Positions 54,018 through 62,104 of a DNA stretch of 64,000 nt are shown here, piece by piece. The notes under the pieces were generated by a model, which saw only the letters and a program-made list of their open reading frames with translations, did not search any database and was not told the origin of the DNA. Where the stretch lies: NCBI RefSeq assembly GCF_000498475.1, contig NZ_AVBI01000012.1, forward strand, positions 310,001 to 374,000, written 5' to 3'. Numbering within the stretch: position 1 is the first letter of the stretch; every line of letters begins with the position of its first letter. A program made the position numbers and the translations under genes. This DNA is from Flavobacterium cauense R2A-7. Lineage in GTDB: Bacteria > Bacteroidota > Bacteroidia > Flavobacteriales > Flavobacteriaceae.

Positions 54018-55287
54018 GGTCCTTTTTTTTCAGCAAGTCTTTCGCTATCAAACTTTGAATTTCATTTTGGAAGGACATAACCGTTGTATTCATCTTATTC
54101 GCAATATCCAGCACGGAATGTTTTCCATCCGAATAATTCAGCAGATAAAGCAGGCGTTTCAGACTTTCGCCACGGTCTTCAATTTTCATCAGCGTCGGAT
54201 ACAAACCTCGTTTGCCTAACTGTGGTTCGCCATACGGACTTTGGTTTTCGTAATAATCGTCCAATTCAATGCTGTCCACCAATTCTTTCAACAAGAAAAC
54301 ATAGTCTTCCAGAGCAGTAAAATCGATTACGGATTTATCGTCTGCCGAGGTGTGGTATTCTTTGTATTCTCCGTACATGGTTCGGGTAAAACACACCATC
54401 GGCAAATCAAATCCGGGAGAACAGTATTGACGCTCGTCGCTTCCCATCGGAAAAAAATCCAATTCTTTATACGGTTTGGCACTCAATATATTTTTAAAAA
54501 CCGAATTGAAATAGGAGTCGCTTCTTGATTTTTTCAATGTATAATCTCCCTTGTCACCACAGCAGGTAATCACCACTCCGCCTTTGAGTTTTTCTTTGAA
54601 ACGCATTCCGTTTTGCGACAAATAATAAATAGCGCCTATGGTTTCGGGAGCGAGATAAAATCGGTACGTGTATTTTCTTTTGCTTTCTTTTTTCAGTAGC
54701 TGATATAAAAAAGCCAGAGCTAACATTCCGGAAAGTTCGTTATTGGCCATGCTGGGATGGCAACAATAAGACGTAAACAAAACTTCTTCATCGGATTCCC
54801 CGGGAAGTACCGCTTCGCCAACGGTCATGAAACCGTCTTCAAGCGTTGTATCGATTTTAACGTAGTATTCGCCTTCCTGTGGCAGCGTTAAAAATTCGTT
54901 GTGACTCAAGCAGAATCCCCATCGTTCCACATAATAAGACGTTACATACGGAATCGCTTCCGGCATGTCGGGGCGCGTCGTGATATGTTCTTTCAGTGCA
55001 TCAAAAGTCATGGTTCCCGAAAAAGGAACCGAATACCCCATAAGATGCAGGTTATTCACTTTAAAATCGGCAATTCGTCGTCCGTCCGGCGTTAGAATAT
55101 AAGCCTCGTTGACATTCCATTCTTTCGGTACCGTCCAGTCAAAAGCATTTGTTCCAGTAGGCACTTCGGTGATTTCAAAATCAACCAATTCTTTGAGTAT
55201 CGAAAACGTTTCCCGAACACCATTACCCGTTAAACTTCTGTTTAGCGGAAAAAGTCGGTCGAAATACTGCTCAATTTGATTTTTCAT
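54010..55287 (-). CDS. DUF4910 aminopeptidase-like protein in a sugar-acid operon
   Basis: 425 residues. An N-terminal domain (1-115; RLFPLNRSLTGNGVRET) is followed by an M28/Zn-peptidase-like core. Candidate metal ligands are H177 and N182/E184 (CCHPSMANNELSG), E215 (APETIG), D283/E284 (GSDERQY) and H312 (YHTSADDKS). A C-terminal winged-helix-like domain (about 375-420) completes the DUF2172/DUF4910 architecture. No signal peptide, so it acts in the cytosol. Family function is unproven. Overlaps of 17 bp with the KdsC-like gene and 8 bp with the transferase gene tie it to the nonulosonate pathway, where an amide- or acyl-cleaving role on a sugar is one possibility. Confidence 0.8.
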   Translation of the reverse strand: MKNQIEQYFDRLFPLNRSLTGNGVRETFSILKELVDFEITEVPTGTNAFDWTVPKEWNVNEAYILTPDGRRIADFKVNNLHLMGYSVPFSGTMTFDALKEHITTRPDMPEAIPYVTSYYVERWGFCLSHNEFLTLPQEGEYYVKIDTTLEDGFMTVGEAVLPGESDEEVLFTSYCCHPSMANNELSGMLALAFLYQLLKKESKRKYTYRFYLAPETIGAIYYLSQNGMRFKEKLKGGVVITCCGDKGDYTLKKSRSDSYFNSVFKNILSAKPYKELDFFPMGSDERQYCSPGFDLPMVCFTRTMYGEYKEYHTSADDKSVIDFTALEDYVFLLKELVDSIELDDYYENQSPYGEPQLGKRGLYPTLMKIEDRGESLKRLLYLLNYSDGKHSVLDIANKMNTTVMSFQNEIQSLIAKDLLKKKDHV

Positions 55288-55789
55288 GATTTTGAATTGC
55301 TTTTTCTAAAACGGTTTCAAGAACATTGTTTTGCTTTAAAATATGCTCCACAAATTCTCTAAAGGCACCGTCACCGCCTTTTATAGTGGTTGTGTAATGA
55401 ACCTTATTCTTAACATATTCCGGCGCATTGGAAGGACAGCCGCTAAAACCAACTTTTTGCAGTAAAGCAATATCATTGATATCATCCCCTATAAAAGCGC
55501 AGTCTTCGAATGTAATCTGCAAAGTATCCAATAAGGTTTCAATAACCTTAACTTTGTTTTTCACGCCCTGAAATAAATAATCCACTTTAATTTTTTTGGC
55601 GCGTCTTGCTACAATTTCGGTGTCTTCACCTGTTATGATTACCACGGGAATGTCCAGCAAATGCGCAAAAAGCACCCCGGCACTGTCGTAGGTATTGAAG
55701 CGTTTCAGCTCATTTCCGGTTTGGTCGTAATACATACTGCCATCGGTCCAGACCCCGTCAATATCCGTGATTATTAATTTTGGAAGCAT
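55271..55789 (-). CDS. KdsC-like HAD phosphatase (nonulosonate-9-phosphate phosphatase candidate)
   Basis: 172 residues, C0-type HAD hydrolase. Nucleophile motif TDIDGVWTDG (D9, D11), motif II IITGE, the conserved Lys in GVKNKV, and motif III FIGDDINDIALL. KdsC and its relatives remove the phosphate from Kdo-8-P, and in Bacteroides from KDN-9-P. The gene stands beside a NeuB-family synthase and an SpsF-type nucleotidyltransferase rather than Kdo genes. This points to a phosphorylated nine-carbon acid as substrate. Confidence 0.85.
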   Translation of the reverse strand: MLPKLIITDIDGVWTDGSMYYDQTGNELKRFNTYDSAGVLFAHLLDIPVVIITGEDTEIVARRAKKIKVDYLFQGVKNKVKVIETLLDTLQITFEDCAFIGDDINDIALLQKVGFSGCPSNAPEYVKNKVHYTTTIKGGDGAFREFVEHILKQNNVLETVLEKAIQNHEKSN

Positions 55790-55796
55790 ACTATAC

Positions 55797-56396
55797 TTAT
55801 TTTTTTAATTTCCCCGGAACTCCGGCAATTAAACCATTATCCGGAACATCGATTATGCAGACACAATTGGCTGCTATTACGGCATTATTCCCACAAGTTA
55901 TTCCTCCCAAAACCTTTGCACCTGCATAAACAGTTACATTATTCATCAAAACAGGTCTTCCTCCGTTTCTGTCGCCGAAAGTAACATTCTGATGAATCAG
56001 TGCATTTTCACCTATCTTACATCGGGCACCTATTACAGTTCCCAAGCCGTGATTTATTTTGATCCCTTTACCAATTTCAGCGGAATAATAGATTTCGAAT
56101 CCGCAAATTATCCTCAATAAATTACAAAAATGAGAAGCGGTATTTTCTTCTCCTTTTAAATAATACGCTCTCGAAATCCGATACAACAAGATTCCAACAA
56201 GTTCAATTCGTGAATAAACTTTTTCTTTGGAAAGGCCTGCATCCGGAAAATATCGTTTAAAATCAAAATGAAAAACATTAAGAGCTTCATTGTAAATTTC
56301 AACATCATTAAATTGAATTTCAGGAACCTCTAGAAGATAATACTTCTGAAACAGCACTTTCAATTCATCCCCTAATGTTGCACTTTTCATTTCCAT
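55797..56396 (-). CDS. Serine acetyltransferase-like hexapeptide acyltransferase
   Basis: 199 residues. A helical N-terminal part (1-95) with LLYRISRAYYLKGE precedes a beta-helix: YYSAEIGKGIKINHGLGTVIG, GENALIHQNVTFGD, PVLMNNVTVYAGAKVLGG, NAVIAANCVC. INHG is the CysE catalytic-His region. The full N-terminal helical part makes it closer to true CysE than the other acyltransferases here, but its position between the NeuB-like and KdsC-like genes (2 and 7 bp gaps) argues for a sugar acceptor in module 2. Confidence 0.8.
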   Translation of the reverse strand: MEMKSATLGDELKVLFQKYYLLEVPEIQFNDVEIYNEALNVFHFDFKRYFPDAGLSKEKVYSRIELVGILLYRISRAYYLKGEENTASHFCNLLRIICGFEIYYSAEIGKGIKINHGLGTVIGARCKIGENALIHQNVTFGDRNGGRPVLMNNVTVYAGAKVLGGITCGNNAVIAANCVCIIDVPDNGLIAGVPGKLKK

Positions 56397-56398
56397 AA

Positions 56399-57457
56399 TT
56401 ACATTTGAATTGCTTCAGAATAAATCAATTCATTTTTAGGCACGTCGGCTTTCAAAGTTTTCCCAATGATTTCATAACGCTCACTCCATTTGTAACCATC
56501 TCCGGGACTTAACAAATGTAAATCTTCTTCTTTAATAATATCACCGGCTTTCAAATCTCTTTTGGTTGCAATGGAACGTTCCAGTTTCATTTTAGCCGAC
56601 TGAACGCCATCTTCGATGTGAATATCTTCCACGCCCATCCATTTTTCGGCTACGCGAATATCCCTTACCATACGGAAAACCCCGTCAGGTCCTAACGAAC
56701 CTGCCTGATCGGTTCCTTTCATGTTTCGGTCGATGGTGATGTGCTTTTCTATAATTTTTGCTCCCATACCCACGGCAACAACCGGAGCTGAAATCCCAAT
56801 CGTGTGGTCTGAAAATCCTATAATATACTCACCGTAATGCTTTTGCAGATAAGTGATGGTTTTTAAATTCAGATTGTCCGGATGTGTCGGATATTGCGAA
56901 ACACAATGCAAAATTGACAATTCGGAATGGTAGTTTGTAATCGTGGTAATCGCCTCGTCCAGTTCTTTTTTTCCGGCCATACCGGTGGAAAGTATTATCG
57001 GAATTTTGGTTTCGGCCATGGCTGCCAATAAAGGCAAATTGGTTAAATCACGGCTGGCTACTTTTAAACAATCCGGCTGAAACAATTTTAACAAGGAAAG
57101 ACAGCCTGGGGAACATAAGGTTTCCACAAAATCCAATCCTCTGCTTTTGGCATATTTATATACTTCAAAATGCTCTTCATCGTTCAGCTCTAGGAATTCA
57201 CGGTGTTCGCCATAGGTTTTTCCGAAAGAATGCGGAGAATCATAAGGACGGTTCATTTGGGAATCGGTCAATTCCTCTTTCAGATCCCTTTTGGTCAGTT
57301 TGACCGCATTCATTGGTTTTAAATTCAATCCGAAATCGCTTTCGAATACTGGTCTTGAAACCAATTCTACAATAAGTTTGGCGATGTCAACAGAACCATT
57401 ATGGTTTTGACCAATTTCTCCAATGATGTATACGCCTTCTTTTATAAAATCTTTCAT
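56399..57457 (-). CDS. N-acetylneuraminate synthase family protein (second NeuB/SpsE-like)
   Basis: 352 residues. TIM barrel starting YIIGEIGQNHNGSVDIAK, then a family-specific insertion (NRPYDSPHSFGKTYGEHREFL given in two parts: NRPYDSPHSF and GKTYGEHREFL), ETLCSPGCL, LKVASRDLTNLP, PIILSTGMAG, LHCVSQYPT, FSDHTIG and EKHITIDRNMKGTDQ. A C-terminal SAF domain (about 288-350) is present. It condenses phosphoenolpyruvate with a six-carbon sugar. It is longer and of a different subfamily than the NeuB-like protein at 17.3 kb. A KdsC-like phosphatase in the operon suggests a phosphorylated substrate. Confidence 0.88.
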   Translation of the reverse strand: MKDFIKEGVYIIGEIGQNHNGSVDIAKLIVELVSRPVFESDFGLNLKPMNAVKLTKRDLKEELTDSQMNRPYDSPHSFGKTYGEHREFLELNDEEHFEVYKYAKSRGLDFVETLCSPGCLSLLKLFQPDCLKVASRDLTNLPLLAAMAETKIPIILSTGMAGKKELDEAITTITNYHSELSILHCVSQYPTHPDNLNLKTITYLQKHYGEYIIGFSDHTIGISAPVVAVGMGAKIIEKHITIDRNMKGTDQAGSLGPDGVFRMVRDIRVAEKWMGVEDIHIEDGVQSAKMKLERSIATKRDLKAGDIIKEEDLHLLSPGDGYKWSERYEIIGKTLKADVPKNELIYSEAIQM

Positions 57458-57490
57458 GGTTTCTGTTTTTATCCTACTGCCGTAAATCCT

Positions 57491-58255
57491 TTATTTGGAA
57501 TTTTCGGCAATTTGATTCTTCATTATTGTTTTGTATTGCTCATTTTCATCCAGAAAAGAGACTATTTCATTGATTCCGAAAGCGGTTTCATGACGCGCGC
57601 TCAATTTCGAATATATCGCTGATAAAGTGTTAAAATCTTCAGCGGTATCCAAAGTCATCCGAATATCGTTTCTTCCCTCCAAAACGGGGTTGGCCGTTAA
57701 GAACTTTATTTGAAACACGTCGCTGTTCCCATAAATATAATTTGTTACATGCTCATGATAAAAGGGTTCTTCAGTAGCCGAATTTACCTTTTTCAGTGCC
57801 TGTAAAGTTACGTATTCTGTCCAAAAACCAAAATGTGTTTTGATGCTCGGACTCCCGTTTACCGTAAAACTTATATAATCGAATGTTGTGTTATTTTCGG
57901 CTATGCGGATAAGGTTTTGCAATTCAGCCACATCAAGAAAAGGGTTATCGGCACATACACGAATCATCCGATCAAAATGAAATGTTTCGGCTGCATCGAT
58001 AAAACGTTGCAACACATCATTTTCACTTCCTCTAAAAACCATGCAATGCTGTTGTTTGGCACTATCGGCTAAAATATCGTTTTCCGGAAGCGCTGACGTT
58101 GCCAAAACAATCGGAACCTCAGGGAAATTTTGCTGCAACTTACTGATGATTAGTTCCAAAATGGTCTTGCCTTCAAAAAAAGGGAGTATCATTTTTTGAG
58201 GTAATCGGGTTGAACCTACTCTTGCCTGAAGCATAAAACAAAACGATTTATCCAT
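57491..58255 (-). CDS. SpsF-like cytidylyltransferase family protein
   Basis: 254 residues. FMLQARVGSTRLPQKMIL is the nucleotide-binding loop of the SpsF/CMP-Kdo-synthetase-like group. ILELIISKL, LATSALPENDILADSA, RGSENDVLQRF, RVCADNPFLDV and RNDIRMTLDTAEDF follow the family order. It differs from the NeuA-like protein at 15.4 kb (PARGGSKG loop). The expected job is activation of the module 2 acid with CTP, though SpsF biochemistry is poorly defined. 33 bp from the NeuB-like gene. Confidence 0.85.
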   Translation of the reverse strand: MDKSFCFMLQARVGSTRLPQKMILPFFEGKTILELIISKLQQNFPEVPIVLATSALPENDILADSAKQQHCMVFRGSENDVLQRFIDAAETFHFDRMIRVCADNPFLDVAELQNLIRIAENNTTFDYISFTVNGSPSIKTHFGFWTEYVTLQALKKVNSATEEPFYHEHVTNYIYGNSDVFQIKFLTANPVLEGRNDIRMTLDTAEDFNTLSAIYSKLSARHETAFGINEIVSFLDENEQYKTIMKNQIAENSK

Positions 58256-58289
58256 AGGTTTCCTTACTAATAACTAAAATTAGCTGCAA

Positions 58290-59567
58290 TTATAGTTTTG
58301 CATCGGCTTTATCGCCTAAAATTCCTTTTACATCAAACACCAAGCTGTTCTCTTTTCGCAAAATTCCGAAATCCATGTTCAGAAATTCTTTGTGCGCGAC
58401 TCCCAAAACAATGGCGTCAAACTGTTCCTTCGGAATTTCTGTAGTGGTAACCAATCCGTATTCGTGCATTACCTCAGCAGGATTCGCCCACGGATCGTAA
58501 ACTGTTACATTGGTTTCGTAATCCTTAAGAGCATTTACCACATCGATAATTTTGGTATTGCGGACATCCGGACAATTTTCCTTAAAGGTAAAGCCCAACA
58601 TCAGAATTTTTGAACCGTTGACTTTGATACTTTTCTTGATCATTAATTTTACCGCCTGCGCCGCTACATATTCGCCCATACTGTCGTTTAAACGACGGCC
58701 TGCTAGAATAATTTCGGGATGATAGCCATGCTCTTGTGCTTTTTGAGCCAAATAATACGGATCCACTCCGATACAGTGTCCGCCAACCAATCCTGGTTTG
58801 AACGGAAGAAAATTCCATTTCGTTCCTGCGGCTTCCAAAACAGCATGCGTATCGATATCCAAAATGTTGAAAATCTTGGCCAACTCATTCACAAAAGCGA
58901 TATTGATGTCGCGCTGTGAATTTTCAATTACTTTGGCTGCTTCGGCTACTTTAATGGTTGGTGCCAGATGGGTACCGGCCGTAATTACACTTTTATATAA
59001 GGCATCTACTTTTTGTCCGATTTCCGGAGTAGATCCTGAAGTAACTTTCAATATTTTTTCAACCGTATGTTCTTTATCTCCCGGATTAATACGTTCGGGG
59101 GAATATCCTGCAAAAAAATCGACATTAAATTTCAATCCCGATATTTTCTCCAGTACCGGAATACATTCTTCCTCAGTTACTCCCGGATAAACGGTAGATT
59201 CATAGATAACGATATCGCCTTTTTTCAATACCTTCCCTACGGTTTCACTCGATTTGTACAATGGCGTTAAATCCGGACGATTGTGTTTGTCTACCGGAGT
59301 CGGAACAGTTACGATATAATAATTACATGTTGCAATATCCTCAAGAGCATCCGAACAGTAAAGTCCCGGCGAATTGCCTGGTGCAGTAACCAAAACGGAT
59401 TGCAATACCTCATCCGAAACCTCCAGCGTTACATCTTTACCACTGTTTAATTCTGCTATCCTGTTTTTATTGATATCAAATCCTATGACAGGAAATTTTG
59501 TTGCAAACAAACGGGCTAAAGGCAACCCAACATATCCTAAACCTATAACGGCAATTTTTATACTCAT
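58290..59567 (-). CDS. wbpO: UDP-N-acetylhexosamine 6-dehydrogenase, WbpO/TviB-like
   Basis: 425 residues. Rossmann N-terminus [18 protein letters not shown]; middle [19 protein letters not shown] and [16 protein letters not shown]; catalytic Cys in [14 protein letters not shown] (C265); C-terminal [19 protein letters not shown]. These mark the WbpO/TviB/WbpA group. It oxidises C6 of a UDP-HexNAc twice with NAD to the uronic acid. With the WbpP-type epimerase at 61.0 kb the likely product is UDP-GalNAcA. It lies 17 bp from the UGDH gene upstream. Confidence 0.9.
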   Translation of the reverse strand: MSIKIAVIGLGYVGLPLARLFATKFPVIGFDINKNRIAELNSGKDVTLEVSDEVLQSVLVTAPGNSPGLYCSDALEDIATCNYYIVTVPTPVDKHNRPDLTPLYKSSETVGKVLKKGDIVIYESTVYPGVTEEECIPVLEKISGLKFNVDFFAGYSPERINPGDKEHTVEKILKVTSGSTPEIGQKVDALYKSVITAGTHLAPTIKVAEAAKVIENSQRDINIAFVNELAKIFNILDIDTHAVLEAAGTKWNFLPFKPGLVGGHCIGVDPYYLAQKAQEHGYHPEIILAGRRLNDSMGEYVAAQAVKLMIKKSIKVNGSKILMLGFTFKENCPDVRNTKIIDVVNALKDYETNVTVYDPWANPAEVMHEYGLVTTTEIPKEQFDAIVLGVAHKEFLNMDFGILRKENSLVFDVKGILGDKADAKL

Positions 59568-59584
59568 AACTCTAATTTACTTGT

Positions 59585-60976
59585 TTATGAACCGATTGAT
59601 TGGTAAACAAATCCGATTTTTTCAAGTGTTGCTTTATCTAATAAATTTCTGCCGTCGAAAACAAAAGCAGGTTTTAACATATTATCGTAAATTTTTTGCC
59701 AGTCGTAGTCTTTAAACTCGTCCCATTCGGTCAGAATGGCAATGGCATGTGCGCCATCACAAGCCTTGTAAGGGTCCTTCTCTACAGTAATCCCCTTTTT
59801 ATTTTCAGCATCAGCTCGTGTTTCAAGATAATTCAAATCGAATAAAATCTGATCTTCCTCAACTTTTGGGTCGTAAACAGAAATATTTGCTTGCTCGCTT
59901 AATAAATCATCTGCTACATAAATAGCAGCCGATTCTCGGGTATCATTGGTATCCTTTTTAAAAGCCCAACCCAAGAAAGCAATTTTTTTACCCGAAACCG
60001 TGTTGTACAACGTACTGATGATGTTTTTGGCAAAACGGCGTTTCTGATGATCGTTCATGATGATTACCTGTTCCCAATAATCTGCTACCTCATTTAAACC
60101 GTAGGATTTTGCGATGTACACCAAATTCAGAATATCTTTTTGGAAACAAGAGCCTCCGAAACCAACGGATGATTTCAAAAATTTAGATCCGATTCGGCTG
60201 TCCATACCAATAGCTCTGGCCACTTCATTGACATCAGCTCCGGTTTTCTCACACAATTCACTCATCGCATTGATAGAAGAAACACGTTGTGCCAAAAACG
60301 CATTTGCGGTAAGTTTTGACAATTCTGAAGACCATACATTTGTTGTCAAAATACGGTCTTTAGGAACCCAATTTGCATAAATATCTACCAAAGCCTGAAT
60401 CGCCTGTTGTCCTTCAGCAGTGGTATCGCCACCGATCAGTACTCGATCCGGTGCCAATAAATCAGCAACAGCAGTTCCTTCAGCCAAAAATTCCGGATTG
60501 GAAAGAATCTGAAACTGAACTCCGTTTCCGGTATGGTCTAAAATATCTTTAATGGCACTTGCTGTTCTAACCGGTAACGTTGATTTCTCAACAACAATTT
60601 TATCGGTTTTGGCAACGCGGGCAATCTGTCGGGCACACAATTCGATATATTTCAAATCGGCTGCCATTCCTTTCCCTACTCCATACGTTTTGGTTGGGGT
60701 ATTTACCGAAATAAAAATCATATCTGCTTCGGCAATAGCCTTGTCAACTTCTGTCGAAAAAAATAAGTTTCTTCCTCTTGCCTCCGCAACAATTTCGCTT
60801 AAACCGGGTTCGTATACCGGTATATTATCGGTATTTACATCATTCCAGGCTGCGATTCTTTTTTCATTCAAATCGACAACCGTGACTTTTATATGCGGAC
60901 ACTTTTGAGCAATAACGGCCATTGTTGGTCCTCCAACATAACCTGCTCCAATACAACAAATACTTTTAACTGCCAT
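59585..60976 (-). CDS. ugd: UDP-glucose 6-dehydrogenase, eukaryote-like form
   Basis: 463 residues from ATG 60976 (the longer frame adds five residues). Motifs: [25 protein letters not shown]-type [55 protein letters not shown], catalytic C277 in [11 protein letters not shown], and FAFKKDT-type [17 protein letters not shown]. The protein follows human UGDH almost segment by segment, unlike the shorter bacterial Ugd forms. It oxidises UDP-glucose to UDP-glucuronate. It is clustered with the WbpO and WbpP homologues, so two uronic acids can be made. Confidence 0.92.
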   Translation of the reverse strand: MAVKSICCIGAGYVGGPTMAVIAQKCPHIKVTVVDLNEKRIAAWNDVNTDNIPVYEPGLSEIVAEARGRNLFFSTEVDKAIAEADMIFISVNTPTKTYGVGKGMAADLKYIELCARQIARVAKTDKIVVEKSTLPVRTASAIKDILDHTGNGVQFQILSNPEFLAEGTAVADLLAPDRVLIGGDTTAEGQQAIQALVDIYANWVPKDRILTTNVWSSELSKLTANAFLAQRVSSINAMSELCEKTGADVNEVARAIGMDSRIGSKFLKSSVGFGGSCFQKDILNLVYIAKSYGLNEVADYWEQVIIMNDHQKRRFAKNIISTLYNTVSGKKIAFLGWAFKKDTNDTRESAAIYVADDLLSEQANISVYDPKVEEDQILFDLNYLETRADAENKKGITVEKDPYKACDGAHAIAILTEWDEFKDYDWQKIYDNMLKPAFVFDGRNLLDKATLEKIGFVYQSIGS

Positions 60977-61043
60977 TTTATATTTTACCAAATGGTTATA
61001 CTTTCTTTTTCAAAAACCACTGCAATTTATTCTTTATTTACGC

Positions 61044-62024
61044 TTACCGCAAATGTTCCCAATACCATTTCACCGCTTCTTTCAATCCCTGACCGATTGA
61101 AAATTCCGGATGGTATCCTAAAAGTTCTTTTGCCTTATCAATACTGGCCAACGAATGCGGAATGTCTCCCATTCGATTCGGACCGTGTACAACTGCAACC
61201 GATGCAATTTTTGGGTCGTATTCCGACAAATATTCTTTAAGATAATGAATCAGATCATTTAACGTTGTTCTGTCACCAAAAGCGGTATTGTAAACCGTAT
61301 TAACGGCTTCGGGATTTTGAGTAGTCAAAGCCAACTCGTTCATCTGAAGCACATTATCAATATAAGTAAAATCACGGGAATAATTACCATCTCCATTAAC
61401 GACAGGACTTTCATGCTGCATCAGTTGCATCACAAATTTCGGGATAACAGCTGCGTAGGCTCCGTTAGGATTTTGTTTGCGTCCGAAAACATTAAAATAA
61501 CGCAATCCGATGGTTTCCATCCCATACGTTTTACTGAATACATCTGCATACAATTCATTTACTAATTTGGTAATAGCATAAGGTGAAAGTGGCTTCCCGA
61601 TTTTGTCTTCTACTTTCGGCAGACTTTCAGAATCCCCATAAGTAGATGAGCTTGCGGCATATACGAAACGTTTGACCCCCGCTTCTTTTGAGGCGTGGAG
61701 CATGTTAAGAAATCCGGTAACATTTACGTCATTGGAGGTAATTGGGTCTTGAATAGAACGGGGAACAGACCCTAAAGCAGCCTGATGCAAAACATATTCA
61801 ACACCATCCAAGGCCTTTTGACAGGTAGCATAGTCTCTTATATCTCCCTCAATAAGTTGGAAATCAGGATTAGGAAGCAAATGCTCTACGTTATGACGAA
61901 ATCCAGTGGAAAAATTATCCAGACACACCACTTTATAGTTCCTATCCAGAAAATATTCGCATAAATTAGAGCCTATAAATCCGGCGCCACCGGTAATAAG
62001 AACAGTAGGATTGGTCTTAGACAT
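61044..62024 (-). CDS. wbpP: UDP-N-acetylglucosamine 4-epimerase, WbpP/TviC-like
   Basis: 326 residues, extended SDR. NAD loop LITGGAGFIGSNLCEYF (12-20 glycine pattern), DNFSTGFRHNV, HQAALGSVPRSI, SSSTYGDS, the catalytic YAITK pair, RYFNVFGRKQNPNGAYAAVIP and DGNYSRDFTYIDNV. The GSVPRS and NPNGAYAAVIP segments are typical of WbpP/TviC, which prefer N-acetylated UDP-hexoses. It would supply UDP-GalNAc or UDP-GalNAcA together with the WbpO-like dehydrogenase. A TATCTTTG box lies just upstream. Confidence 0.9.
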   Translation of the reverse strand: MSKTNPTVLITGGAGFIGSNLCEYFLDRNYKVVCLDNFSTGFRHNVEHLLPNPDFQLIEGDIRDYATCQKALDGVEYVLHQAALGSVPRSIQDPITSNDVNVTGFLNMLHASKEAGVKRFVYAASSSTYGDSESLPKVEDKIGKPLSPYAITKLVNELYADVFSKTYGMETIGLRYFNVFGRKQNPNGAYAAVIPKFVMQLMQHESPVVNGDGNYSRDFTYIDNVLQMNELALTTQNPEAVNTVYNTAFGDRTTLNDLIHYLKEYLSEYDPKIASVAVVHGPNRMGDIPHSLASIDKAKELLGYHPEFSIGQGLKEAVKWYWEHLR

Positions 62025-62041
62025 TTTTTATAATTTGGGTA

Positions 62042-62049
62042 CAAAGATA
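62042..62049 (-). promoter_or_regulatory. Candidate -7 box (TATCTTTG) upstream of the WbpP-like gene
   Basis: On the minus strand TATCTTTGTACCC lies about 18 bases before the ATG of the WbpP-type epimerase gene, in the 80-bp gap after the second wzc. TTG triplets occur 11 and 27 bases upstream, neither at the usual spacing. Transcription from here would cover the uronate genes and possibly module 2. Confidence 0.45.
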
Positions 62050-62104
62050 CGCTAATTTTACAACATCTTTCACTTGCAAAAATCGCGATTATTCTTAAAA
62101 AAAG

